The notes under the pieces: model-generated | The model's input: only the letters and a program-made list of their open reading frames with translations | The model's database searches: none | What the model was told of the DNA's origin: nothing | Made by a program: the position numbers and the translations under genes | From: Gonocerus acuteangulatus | Lineage: Eukaryota; Arthropoda; Insecta; Hemiptera; Coreidae | DNA: 64,000 bases | Reading direction: 5' to 3' | Assembly (NCBI GenBank): GCA_946811695.1 | Contig: OX328123.1 | Span: 48,130,009 to 48,194,008 of the forward strand | Shown here: piece after piece, positions 10,432 to 24,134 of the stretch | Position numbering within the stretch: the stretch's first letter is position 1 | Layout: each line of letters starts with the position of its first letter

Positions 10432-13271
10432 ATGAGTAAAGTAAGTTTAAACCATTTAGTTATAGTTTGAAAATATTGTTAAACTAGTGGGACTCGTAGC
10501 CTTCGCTCTGCGGTTTTCAAGACGCTTTGCTTGCGGAGGGTGGGGCTGCAAGTGAGGAATTAATTCAAATCGGATAAAATTCAAGTTCTTATTTATATAT
10601 TTAGTTAATAAATATTTTCCAATAACAATAAAAACAAATAATACAATTAATTTTTAAAGATCCCATTAATAATTTTAATAAGTGATTAACGTATTCCAAA
10701 TGTACTACCAGGTAACAAAACTTCCCTAGAGGACGAGCTTACAGAAAAAAAATTATTGGTAATCTTGATTACATTCATATCTCAAAAAGACGGAAATTCA
10801 TTATTTATTTATTCATTTTTCTATGTTTAATATTTTACAATTTTTGTTTAAAATTTGTGTTTAGTGGTTGAACGTTAACAAGAGTGAACTTCACAAAGCT
10901 GCAGCTCTAGGCTTGAAGTCAGATATCAAGTTTTTTTTGGACATCGACTTTAAGGTGAATAATTTAGTGATTTTAATTTCTCTAGTTGAGTTTTACCGTC
11001 CCGTAGGAAAGCGGATGCTGTATCTTTATATACATTATACCTACTTTTGTTTCTGTTACAATGTTTATTTAGAATAAAAAAAAAATCAGAGAGCTCACTA
11101 TTGAATTTCAGACAATAGGTATTAAAGAAATTAAATTGATTCTATCATAAATAAACAAATGTACTTGTATTGTAACTGTTACAAATGTACTTGTATTGTA
11201 ACTGTTACAAATGTACTTGTATTGTAACTGTTACAAATGTACTTGTATTGTAACTGTTACAAATGTACTTGTATTGTAACTGTTACAAATGTACTTGTAT
11301 TGTAACTGTTACAAAGGAACTTGAAAAGTCAAGCAAGAGTTATTTATTTATTTAAATTTAAACGTCCACTTATATATAACATAGATTTTTGGGACGGGTT
11401 CTAAATGTATTGCAACTAGTAATAATAGTTTAAAGTATGTGCAAATAAAACGACAATAAAGGATTATTGGTACAATATTTTCATGTAGTAGGAGTCTTTC
11501 CGAGATTTATTCATTGGTATTTATAATATAATATTCAAAATGTTAAAATTGAATAACATTACTCTTTTTTTACGCAATATCAATGTCTGATAGGGACACA
11601 AAAGTGTGAGTAAAATCAGTACACTAACTCGCTAAAAAAATCTAATTGAATGTCACCCAATTAATTTTTATGTGTTTTATAAATTTCAATTGTCATTCTA
11701 ATTTTAATACATGTATTCGACGAAAGAGTTTTTTACGTTAACTCGTCGATTTACTTCCTCTTTAAAAAGCTTAGGTGTCTCACGAACGCAGCATTAGGAT
11801 TGGATGCCTTTTATAATGTTCTATTTTTGGCAGGTTGATTGCCTCGATGCTAGAGGCCGAACACCACTGCACTACGCCTGCGAGGGAGGGCGGAAGGAAG
11901 CGGTCGGCCTGCTCTTGAAGAGGGGTGCAGATCCCAAGATCAAGACTCCCGACCATGAAACAACCCTACATTTAGCAGCCAGGGGTGGTTGTCCGCAAAT
12001 CATAAAGGTATAACCTAACATCCCTAAATAGAAATGTTTTAGGTTATTCGCCAATTGGTAAATAGGCGAGGACCGTATTCATGGCTAGTACCTTACATTT
12101 ATACATATGCGTAGTTCGTTAATTTCATAATCAATAATGGAACGATAGTACATATTTATGTGGTTTGCCAAGGAGGAGTATTGAATGGCTTGAGTGACAA
12201 GTCTTTCTGCGAAGAACAATTCATTAATCGAAGCTGGCACCTGTTCATGCACGTGCATGTGATGGTACGTGTTTGTACCAGCTAGTAGAGTAGGGCTCTT
12301 AAAGTGGAAGATATTCAACCATGTTTTGTTTGTTATGTTCTGGAACCATGGGGATGGATTATTTTGTAAATTTTTACTATATCAAATTATTATATAAGCA
12401 ATAAGAGCTCCAGAAAAAGCCCTTTGGGTTACAAAAGTCATGTTGGTTCTTTCTTCTATCCCTGCACCTTCCATGCTTTAAATCTGAGCCTCAAAGAAAG
12501 TTGAAAAGACAGTTATGAAATTCACTTAAAATGTCATCGTTGCAATCATAAATCTCACCTACTCCCTGATGTGCGCCGAAAGAACGAATTCAATAATCAT
12601 ACAAGTGAGGGTTTACCTGACAAACACTCCAAACCAAATTGATAATACTTATTGACTAAATTTTTAATGTTAATATTTTCTTTTTGAAACGTCACTCTGT
12701 GAATAAATTTTATTCCTTACACCTATACAATGCTCTTAAATAAATTTAAAAAAAATACCCCTTACACCTTCCAAGACTGTGAAAAATGCAGGAATGTATC
12801 TAAGAATATGTAAGAGTTTAAAATTAAAGCATTATAAAAAATTTTAGAAATGAGCACTTAAAGTTTTTGGGGAGAAAAGGAGTTTTTATTTTATAATTAT
12901 CTACTCTGTGAATTTTTTTTCAAGTATTTTACACATTTTTTTGTCACAACTGTTAAGTAGGTTTTGCATCACATGAAAGTGTCTTTCAACGAACGAAACT
13001 TATTGGGAAGATTAGCACTCCATGAAGCTGCTGCTTATGGAAGGGTTGCAGCGATCAGAACTCTTTTGGCACTTGGTTCTCCTGTAAGTTAGAGAATTAG
13101 TTTTTAAGTATTTTTAAAGTAAAATGTGAATAGATTTTTCCTGAGTCTAGTTAAGGCAAAGCCAATGAATGAATCAGAACCCACAGTTACGTTTTAAGTT
13201 ATTATGTTTTCCAACAACAATTTATTGTAATATTATTATAATCTCTTACTATGGCAATTTTTTTAAATTCA

Positions 13272-13344
<73 letters not shown>

Positions 13345-15655
13345 CAATAGGATCTCTTCTTCTTTTTTTCATTTAAAATTTGGAATACAGGTTTCTAATG
13401 ATTGATATAGTAATTGAAATATAATTAGTTATGACGATAGTGTTTTTAGCGCGTTTCCTCCCTCCCTCCATATTTATGTTGTGAATTTAACCACGTACTT
13501 AGCAGAGTCTAGCGTTAAGGGGTAATACCTGCCTTATAATTTTTTTTTTACCATTTTCTTTTTTATGGACTTAAATGTTTCCTGAACTAATCAAAAATCG
13601 TATCCAAGAGTGTTCATGTGGCGGAACAGTTTTTAAATGTGCCAACATTTGTTTTTTCAACAAAGTCTCGATAGATTTCAAAATTAAAATCCATTTTTTT
13701 TATCTTTATCGCAAGAAATGATAAAAAAAAATTAAAAAGAAAACAAATGAACTTCTCGGTACATTAAACTTTAAAGTCAATTTTCTCAAAACTATATTTT
13801 TAAAAGCGAGCGATCAGGTAGCGCTTTCAATTTACACCCGATGAACTTCAAATTATAACTGCAGACTCCTAATGATATTTGCTAGTAAAGTACGTAGGAT
13901 GATTTCCATTCATTATAACGATTTTATGGCTGATTTTCGGCGAATTTTTTAGTAGAAAATGAAGAATTTTTCACGATTTTTGAAAAAATTAATTAATTGA
14001 GTCTGGCCATTGGTTTTATTGCTTCATTATCATCAAGTATGCTCTTTTTTCCTTTTAAATATGTAAAAAATCTTGTAAACATCATCATTTTGGAGGTATT
14101 ATTAATTAAGAATGTTCTTTTTCTTCAGGTGAATATCGCATCCTTCGAGGAATACACACCACTGCACCTTGCTGCATTGGGCGGCCATCTGGAAGCAGTT
14201 AATGAACTCCTAGAGAATGGTGCATTGTATGACGATGGCCTGACGACTCCTCTTCATCTGGCAGCAGAGCACGGTCATTCGGGGATCATCAAAGCCCTGG
14301 TAGAGAAGGGGGCAGACATCATGGCAACCTCTCGGAATGGAGATACTCCGCTGCATATGGCGCTCCTAAAGGGACATAAGTACGAATATTTTCAAATCTA
14401 AAAGACAGTACAGATTAGAAGATAATTTATTTACGCATGTAAATTATGAAAATTCGGCACAAAAATACATTTATAATAAAACCGTTTGACCAGTTCCCAG
14501 CTTCCAACTTCAAGGAGTAACATTTAATTCAGTTTCTTAGAATATACTTCTGGCGTTTTTATACATAATAATAAAATTTAGAGAATTAAGTTAACTGGAT
14601 TCATTTCATACCTCAAATAAAATTGATATTAATATTATCTCTTAAGTTAATGTTAAATTCAGTGCTTGAATATCTATAGGCTGCCGCCCTTCGTAAAAAT
14701 CCTGCTCCATTTGGATTTTTACGAAGGGCGGCAGCCTATAGATATTCAAGCACTGAATTTAACATTAACTTAAGAGATAAGGGAAGTTTTTCAACGGGCT
14801 CTAAAATGTAAAAACTCGACCGATTAAGACTCAAATACATTAACAAATATAATCTACTGAAAGAAACGTATTGGGGGGGGGGGTAAAATTCTTGCGAAAT
14901 TGAAGCTCTTATTTTTTTGCATTAATATGTTTCCAGTTATATTTTTTATACGCTGTTTATGGCTATATTTTTGTGTGTTACGTAAAAATATATTTAAAAT
15001 TTGTTATTTCAGAGAAGCTGCTGAAATATTAGTACGTTTAGGGGCTAAAGTTGAGGCGAATGGATACTTGAACAGCAAACCTCTTCATTATGCAGTTCTC
15101 TGTCAGCCGAAGGTAGTCAGCTGGCTATTGAATCTTGGAGCAAACCCGAATCCTGTTGATGGAGACGGTGCGACCCCCATGACCTGGGCTGCAGCACATC
15201 AAAGGGTAGGTGATGTTGTCGCTTAATTAGTCTCTGTTAATATGTTTATATATATATAGTATATATAATCCATTTAGCCTAAGAGTGCATTCGGAGCTAC
15301 AGCTGTTAGTATGATTGTTCGTGAGTTCTTGTCTCAGAGTACTTCTTGATTGAAGGCACCAGCTCAGGAAGCGCATTGAGATCAAATAAATTTAGCACCT
15401 ATTAGAACTAAATGAACTTTAGGGACACTACGAAAAATAAACGGTTTTAACTTTTTGTTTCTTATTTTGTTCTAGGAATCAGCTAGAACGCTACTGAAGA
15501 GGAAAGGAGGAGAAGAGCCCCAAATGATGTCGAAAAGCATCGGATACCCTCCGAAACAGGAAGGAACCACCGTAACCGAGAAGGTCTTGTCTTGGTTGTC
15601 CATTTCCGTTAAAGAAGAAGCTTCTTCTGAGGGAAATGAAGAAAAAATCAATTAA
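10432..15655 (+). CDS. Ankyrin-repeat protein, 339 aa, seven exons
   Basis: Coding exons: 10432-10440 (ATGAGTAAA, then GTAAGT), 10865-10954, 11834-12007, 12961-13083, 14129-14379, 15013-15205 and 15476-15655 (stop TAA at 15653). All introns are GT/AG and phases agree (phase 0 except phase 2 between exons 5 and 6), giving one 339-residue frame. It contains about eight to nine ankyrin repeats with the TPLHxAA core: RTPLHYACEGG, ETTLHLAARGG, LALHEAAAYG, YTPLHLAALGGH, TTPLHLAAEHGH, DTPLHMALLKGH, KPLHYAVL and ATPMTWAAAH. There is no signal peptide or membrane segment. The last 50 residues are a charged, Ser/Glu-rich tail. Ankyrin stacks bind proteins; the partner cannot be read from sequence. The three-codon first coding exon is supported by its donor and phase only. 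Confidence 0.86.
11155..11310. repeat. Six perfect 26-bp tandem repeats
   Basis: Six head-to-tail copies of a 26-bp unit (ACAAATGTACTTGTATTGTA + ACTGTT) in intron 2 of the ankyrin gene. Copies appear identical, so the expansion is recent. Confidence 0.95.
11340..11405 (-). repeat. tRNA-SINE 3' end fragment
   Basis: TTATTTATTTAAATTTAAACGTCCA followed by a degenerate GGGACGGGTTC is the reverse complement of the SINE family's 3' end and the edge of its central domain. The tRNA head is absent. Confidence 0.6.
13272..13341. repeat. (TA)n microsatellite in ankyrin intron 4
   Basis: About 70 bp of TA repeats. A partial copy of the AGCGCGGTTCC-type repeat start lies 110 bp downstream, near 13448. 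Confidence 0.9.
14635..14780. repeat. Perfect 68-bp-arm hairpin in ankyrin intron 5
   Basis: Bases 14635-14702 are exactly the reverse complement of 14713-14780, leaving a 10-base loop (TGCTCCATTT). It lies wholly inside the intron between exons 5 and 6. Folded as RNA it would be an unbroken 68-bp duplex. No target duplication was obvious at its edges. Confidence 0.9.
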
Positions 15656-15692
15656 AATACAATTTATTGATTAAGGAATCTTCTTTCAATTC

Positions 15693-18280
<2,588 letters not shown>

Positions 18281-18534
18281 CATGGGCGTATATAAAAACA
18301 ATTTCGGGGGGGGGGGCTGAGACCATTTCCAGGGTATGGAATACTAAATATTTAGAGCTTGGAATAGTTTTAGGCAACTAAAACGCTATTACACGTAAAA
18401 TAAAATATGTTTTATGAAATAAGTGATCTTATTTAATTTATTTTTAAGGATTTTACGAGAAGTTTTTATTATCAATTAAAAATTTCGGGAGGGGCTGCAG
18501 CCCCCTCAGCCCCCCCCCCTCATATACGCCCATG
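18281..18534. mobile_element. CATGGGCGTATA MITE, copy 1, 8-bp duplication
   Basis: Terminal inverted repeats CATGGGCGTATA.../...TATACGCCCATG enclose 254 bp with internal runs of G and C near the two ends. It is flanked by the perfect 8-bp direct repeat CTTCTGTA (18273-18280 and 18535-18542). Family members occur at 52062, 59652 and 61621. The 8-bp duplication fits hAT-like transposases; no transposase is encoded. Confidence 0.9.
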
Positions 18535-18783
18535 CTTCTGTATCCGCTAGAAAGGCTTTATTAGGCATATTTTGTATTGATTTATAGAGCTTTGCTTTAG
18601 AATGAGAGCCAGATTCTGTAATTTCCGCTTCTGTGTAAAAGTTAGCTACTGTCGGTGTCCCTGACGCCTTAATATCTCTTTTATTCGAGATGTTCGAGAG
18701 GATTTTGACAATTTTCACGAGATATATAAAAAAAATAAGTTTATTTCTTTTCTAAGCTTATCAAATGGCACTAGGGACATGAA

Positions 18784-19495
18784 CGGAACCGCGCTAAGAT
18801 GCTGCAGTTCCTGCGAGTCGGACTTTTTGAATTAAATTCAGTAAATTCTATATAAGTGGAAAGTGGAAGGTGACCATTCGAATGCTTACTAAATTCTCTA
18901 CAAAAAATATTCTAAAGCAATTTTCGATGGGTCAACGTCAATCAGAGATATAAGCGCTTAAAACTGAAAAAGTGTTTGTTTTGTTGTTTTGAAAGGGTTT
19001 TTCTCTTTGTTTATCTCACTTATTAATTGGTTGTTTTTTGTTGTTGTTTTAAATTGAATTTATCAGTAAAATTAGTATTGTAGTAAAAGAAGCTATGAAA
19101 CTATAAAAGGTATAAGTTTGGAGTGGCTGTGGTAATCAAGATGGCTGTGGCCAATATCATGATGGCGTATACATAGGTTTGTTTTGAATTCTCCTATCAA
19201 TATAACCTTCCTCATAGCCTCCAACTCAAGTTATCGTTACTGAAGCACATATTTACATTTGATTATAACAGTAAAACGAATTTGCTAGTAAAACAAGATA
19301 CTTAAAATCGTCGAAGAGTAAGTACGTTTTCAGTACATAATTATATTGACTTATGCAGATTTAGAATTATCCGCTTCTGTGTAACTTGGCTACTATCAGT
19401 TTCCTGTGATTTGTGATGCTAATCTATTCCATTTCTTCGAGATGTACGTAACCGCGCTAAGATGACGCAGTTCCTGCGAGTCGGACTTTTTAATT
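18784..19495. repeat. Two copies of a GC-rich repeat terminus
   Basis: A conserved end (GAACCGCGCTAAGATG, then GCAGTTCCTGCGAGTCGGAC, then T-rich) appears at about 18786-18833 and 19447-19493. It recurs at 23298-23343, in reverse at 25447-25490 and degraded at about 60295-60340. The outer GGAACCGCGCT is the reverse complement of the start of the repeat head at 15697, suggesting opposite ends of one family. Confidence 0.7.
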
Positions 19496-19759
19496 AATGG
19501 TTAAATATAACGCTTTAAATATAACGTTGTTTCTTTCGATTCTCCACGTTATATGAACAACGTATAAAACAATATACTCATCAAATATGAAACTGTTGTA
19601 TATACAGTTTACTGAATATTTTATCGTTTGATATCGTCGTTTAATGGATGCGGGGTCCTAGACCTTCCGTAGGCCCATTAAGCCTTTGATTAATTAAACG
19701 GTTAACTGCTAAAGGAAGAAATCAGGTAGCGGGAGCAGAGTACTGATCACACTGTAGAG

Positions 19760-19935
19760 TGTGGTGTATGGTCACTGTACAGAACGTAGACACTCGGGAA
19801 GAAAGTTTTTTTTTTTTTTATATATTCTAATTATTAAGTATTTTTAGAGGGGTTTAAAGTTTTAGTTAGTTAGAGCATGGACACCTAGGCAGCATGCGTT
19901 GCTAGAGCGATAACATGTCAGCTGTTACCGTATTA
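19760..19935 (+). repeat. Dispersed repeat, partner of 30551-30720
   Basis: AAGTATTTTTAGAGGGGTTT, the TAGTTAGTTAGAG stretch, CCTAGGCAGC and TGTCAGCTGTTACC are matched in reverse complement at 30551-30720. This defines a repeat of at least 150 bp present twice in opposite orientation. Confidence 0.75.
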
Positions 19936-19989
19936 TCTAGGTATTTCATAGTAAGCAGAGGGGATAAGGGTGAGCGGAGCGGCGGAGGA

Positions 19990-20250
19990 GGGTTAAAAGA
20001 GTGGGAGGAGAATGATGTATGGATGTATGGATGTATCTATATGGTTCCCCACCTGTCCGCTAGTTCTTAAAAAGAAGTATGGGTCAGGAGGCGGACATTT
20101 ATGTAAAATATGCTACGCAGACGTGGTTGAGATAGCTTTCCTTCCATGCGTGCTCGTAGCAACTTGCTCGGATTACGCAAACATTTTTAAAAAATGCCCC
20201 ATTTGTAGAATCACTAGAATCGGATATATGAGAGTATACCTATCATAAGG
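19990..20250 (+). pseudogene. Decayed IAP-type RING finger remnant (virus-like)
   Basis: The frame at 20012-20248 carries a C-terminal RING of the kind found in viral and cellular inhibitors of apoptosis: CKICYADVVEIAFLPC, then KKCPICRITRIGYMRVYLS to the stop. IAP RING fingers act as E3 ubiquitin ligase domains. Two zinc-binding positions seem lost: the expected G-H after FLPC reads V-L, and the next cysteine pair reads C-S-D-Y. No BIR domain is visible upstream. With the repeat frames that follow it looks like an old piece of a large DNA virus or virus-like element. A decayed host IAP fragment is the alternative. Confidence 0.6.
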
Positions 20251-20252
20251 AC

Positions 20253-20772
20253 GAGTTATATGTTGTCACCATCAGTCGCAATGGAGCCGTGCAGGTGTTG
20301 GGATGACATCTCAAGGTCAAGCTCTCTGGGTACGAGCTTCCTGATAGCATTTCAACATAAGCTGAAATGGGATCTGGTTTCACTATTTCAACGTTTTACT
20401 GTTGAAGAGTTAGGTATGTTTTCAAATCTAATCAATTGGGGACAAATATAACGTTATCAAACACTTACAGATGAGATGTTGGAACATTAGAAGACGCAAT
20501 TAGACTGGACTTTGGTTTGCAAGTATCAGGATACATACGTTTATCAGATAATCAAGCTCAGAGATAGAGTCGATTGGGAAGTGCTATTCGAAAGAGGTGA
20601 TAAAGGAGCTGATTTCAAGGTAGTTTTCTATGACGACTTAGTGGAATGGTACAAAAAGACCTATGGAACAACTGAGAAGTTTAGAAGCCTACTTACTCTA
20701 CGAGGATTAGTCGTGATGGAACCTTTGACGAGTGCGCATCGTTTCTTCAAAGATCATAAGAATGGTAGATAG
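20253..20772 (+). pseudogene. Virus-like W/Q-L repeat protein remnant
   Basis: In one frame, broken by stops near 20451 and 20493, a unit of about 23 residues recurs: W..VSLFQRFTVEEL, then INW followed by a QTLTDEML segment, then LDWTLVCKYQD and VDWEVLFERG. The unit follows the pattern W-x2-(I/V)-x3-Q-x-(L/F)-(S/T)-x-E. Comparable tandem units are known from uncharacterised proteins of large DNA viruses (from memory, not searched). The tail FYDDLVEWYKKTYGTTEKFR is longer and unassigned. Function unknown; the gene is inactivated by stops. Confidence 0.5.
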
Positions 20773-20829
20773 ATAGATAAAATTATGTATTTTGTTTAGA
20801 AAACACTTACAGGGGTCTGGTTACAAGAA

Positions 20830-21430
20830 ACAATAATAATAATAAAACATTTCTCATTCGATCGTAATAAATATACATAATTTAAATCTTTATTATAATA
20901 ATAGAAACAGTTAGATAAATTTATGAAAGCATAAATTACTCGCTACTATTCAAAAAGCACAAATGATCTTATCATTAGAGCTTCCATGGTGAAGCGGAAT
21001 AGCCTGAACATTGAGTCCTTATTCGAAGGTGAAAGAATCAATGTGAGATTGTCTTCATCAACTTCTGGGTGCATATCTTGAAGGTATGTAGTGCGGGCAG
21101 ATCGGTAGATTGGGCATCCCAGGAGAAAATGGGCGAGTGTGTCGGGTTTCCGGAGGTTGCATATAGTGCAATCTAGTCCGGTGTCGATCCTGTAGGAGGT
21201 GCCTTTAAGATAAAGCCTCAACTCGGAGTCCCTTCGAAGTCTGAGCTGCATGAGGGCTCTCTTCCATTCTATTGGTACCTCAAACTTGATGTACTCCTCA
21301 CCATAACTAAGAGAGCTTAGCTGACGGTACAGAGGGAGAGGGTTGTACTTAGAGTTAAGTACGCGCTCAACATCAACAGATATGGGGTGGTTGTTCCATC
21401 TCTCCAGGATGTCATTCTAATTTTTCAGCA
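20830..21430 (-). pseudogene. LINE reverse transcriptase C-terminus with zinc knuckle
   Basis: The minus strand reads LRRDSELRLYLKGTSYRID and then CTICNLRKPDTLAHFLLGCP, the C-x2-C-x7-H-x4-C zinc-binding tail of I/R1/Jockey-group non-LTR retrotransposons. The frame ends at 20946-20948 and extends upstream to about 21430. A (TAATAA)-like tract at 20830-20845 sits where the 3' tail should be, as in I-type elements. The catalytic palm is missing. It lies inside the virus-like cluster, so it inserted later or was rearranged there. Confidence 0.85.
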
Positions 21431-21860
21431 GCCAGTTGATTCGCGGATCGGAAATCATAAGAATGTCATCATACTTGTTATGAACTTGTTTGCCGAGGGA
21501 GGTTTGGACATCCTCAAAGGTGTCATGGTGGGAGAGATCTAGAGGAACGTAAGAATATACTCGCCCATTTATTATCTTATGACCTTATTCAAGAAGCCAA
21601 TTATCTACTAACCCAACATCACATGAATAGAAAAATAGATGTATTTATTAACAAACTGTACGAGCTGATGGCTGAAATAGATGTATACGGTAAGAAGAGA
21701 GGTATTGACAACCTCGTAAAGAGGATGTCTAAGCTAACAGTTCTGGAGCGGTGACTAACTTGAATATCGATATTTACTACTTCCGGTGGTGGGGAGCTGC
21801 TGACATATACTCAGCGAGGTATGACGATAGACTGTTTGAAAGCAGACGTCGAGATGGAAG

Positions 21861-22010
21861 TAGACATGCGCGCCGGGGCTGAATTCTCCGGCGGCGGCGC
21901 GCCGGACAAAAATGGTCGGCGGCGGCGGCGCGCGCGGCGTGGGCTATTTTTTTAGCCTCCTTAAATGTCAATGACGCTTCAAATTAGACGATTTTTGTTC
22001 ATCAAAATCG

Positions 22011-22056
<46 letters not shown>

Positions 22057-23705
22057 CGATTTTGATGAACAAAAATCGTCTAATTTGAAGCGTCATTGAC
22101 ATTTAAGGAGGCTAAAAAAATAGCCCACGCCGCGCGCGCCGCCGCCGCCGACCATTTTTGTTTCTGCTCAAATTCAGGAAGATAAATATGCTTTAGGTCC
22201 ACCCGACAAACCTAGTAATGTTCTGTAAAACATATTCTTTTTCGGACATGGCCACTGCGCTTGAGCGAACGCCAGCGGACACATTTTTGTTACGCTTAGG
22301 TCCACCCGACAAACCTATTTAATGTACTGTATAACATACAGTCATCTTTTTTGTAAATGGCCACTGCACATGAGCGTACTCCAGCGGACACTTTTTTGTG
22401 ACACATTCGCCTTTTTGTAGGTGGCCACTACGCATGCGCGAACGCCACTGCGCATGCGTGGTCGCACCTGAGCATGCTGGAAGCCTACTGCGTATGCGCG
22501 AACGCCAGCGTACACTATTTTGTAACGTTTTTTTTTCCAGTTTAGTCACCGCTTAAACATATTTATGCTAAAATCGTAACGCTTACGTTTTCGGGTTTAA
22601 ATGCTTGCAGATACTCGCGTCCCTTAACATACGAAAACGAATGGAACCATTTTTAAGGCCATAACGGTCTTTGAGATAAGTGGAACAAACATTAATGTAA
22701 CTCATTTTCGGTTTTGGTTCATGAAATCGTGGGGTTCCATTGAAATGTGTTCTATGTGTTTGAATTTCATCTAAACTAAGATATTGATTACATTTGGAGT
22801 TAAGGAAAAAAAAAATTATTAGTGGACGTTTGGGATTTTCGTATTTTTTAGTAAATATTTTTAAATCGGTTGAAAAGTTGTGGCAAGGGAAACGTTACCA
22901 TTCGAAAGCTTACTGATGTCTCTATAAAAATGGTTATAAAGTAATTTCCGATGGGGTGATGTATATCGGAGAAATAAAGGCTTACAACTTCGAAAGCATT
23001 TATTTTGTTCTTTTGAACGGGGTTTTGTGTTTGTTTAACTTACTTGTTTCAAATTGTAATTGTCAGAAAAATTAGTCTATTAGTAAAAGAAGGCAAGAAA
23101 ATGAGAAACTAAATGATAATAGTGTTTTCGCTGGGCGAACGTTTGTTGGCGGGGAGTCAGTTCCGGTTAGGTTACTGTCACTTTCTAGTTGCGGCGACTT
23201 CCTTCTGTTTGAGATTTTATTTTATATTTTTAACGAAACATCCAACCCTAGCAAAGACTGTATTTATTCCTTTACTAATAGCGCTAGGGTTATAAACGGA
23301 ACCGCGCTAAGATGACGCAGTTCCTGCGAGTCGGACTATTTTTTAATTTTTCTCTTAATTTGCGTGGTTTCCAAACTATTTCCCTCAAAAGCTGGATTTA
23401 TTTGTTATGTTAAGGAGCATGTTTATATTAAATTCTTTTATCTTACGCTTTTTCGATACGAACTTTGTAATTTTCCAATCAACAATCACACCACACAAGC
23501 GTTTACGGGATCAGAAGGTAAGCTCATAATGGCGCCGGCAGGTCAACACGCAGCGCACTCCCAGTTTTCCTACCCTCACCCACCCGTTACACCATTTTTT
23601 CCAATTTGGCCAAGGAAATCGGCGCGCCGACTGGATGGGCTCGGCGGCGGCGCGCCACTCAAAACCCGGCGTGGCGTAGCGGCGCCGGCGCGGCGCGCAT
23701 GTCTA
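21861..23705. mobile_element. 1.85-kb inverted-repeat element, 8-bp duplication
   Basis: Ends are TAGACATGCGCGCCG... and its reverse complement ...CGGCGCGCATGTCTA (with small differences), bracketed by the perfect 8-bp repeat GATGGAAG (21853-21860 and 23706-23713). The interior is composite: a GC-rich subterminal zone, a near-perfect palindrome (21907-22160), short CGCATGCGCGAACGCCA-type repeats at 22240-22510, a copy of the ~350-bp dispersed repeat and a GC-rich terminus (23298-23343). No transposase frame. The 8-bp duplication fits hAT-type mobilisation. Confidence 0.85.
21907..22160. repeat. Palindrome with ~107-bp arms around (TA)n
   Basis: The left arm starts CAAAAATGGTCGGCGGCGGC and runs to AAAATCGGAC. 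The right arm is its reverse complement from GTCCGATTTT to CCATTTTTG. The centre is about 40 bp of TA. The arms look identical, so it could extrude as a large cruciform. Confidence 0.9.
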
Positions 23706-24134
23706 GATGGAAGGCATGTTTCAAGTATATCTCATAGCTAAGAAAGCTCTCCTTGATGATTTGAGATGGAACACCGACAACTTATCGGATGATTTCTTCA
23801 TCGAGTTTGCTGATTATCTCGACTGGGGCGACTTATCGAGGTATGGCATCCTCAGCGTATCTATTATGGAGAGATAGCGAGCGCATATGCTGGGCGACTA
23901 TATTTAGGAGTCAAATCCTCAGCGAGGCCGATATTAGAAAAAAAATGCTTATAAAGTTGACTGGAGGAATATTACAGTCACAGTACATTATCTGCCGTGA
24001 CGAAGCACGGGCATTAAGCTAGTATGTATATAAAGTTAACAATGGAAAGATTAAATATGTCATTGATTCCCAAGAATTCATGGCCATTTGTCCTGAGCCA
24101 ATTGAGGTAGTCCATGAAGTAGGCATAATATAAA

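Larger units (their letters stand above)
21546..24022 (+). pseudogene. Virus-like W-repeat gene split by a transposon
   Basis: Left part 21546-21860: an open frame with a Leu/Asn-rich helical segment (from about 21550 to the stop at 21752), then an Arg-rich remnant. Right part 23706-24022: frames carrying RWNTDNLSDDFFIEFADYLD, then WGDLSRYGILS, and after a frameshift ICWATIFRSQILSEADIRKK. These are again W-x2-(L/I)-x3-x-x-L-S units. The two parts are separated by the 21861-23705 element; removing it and one copy of its 8-bp duplication rejoins them. Stops and at least one frameshift mean it was already dead or died later. Probably the same ancestral locus as 19990-20772. Confidence 0.5.
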
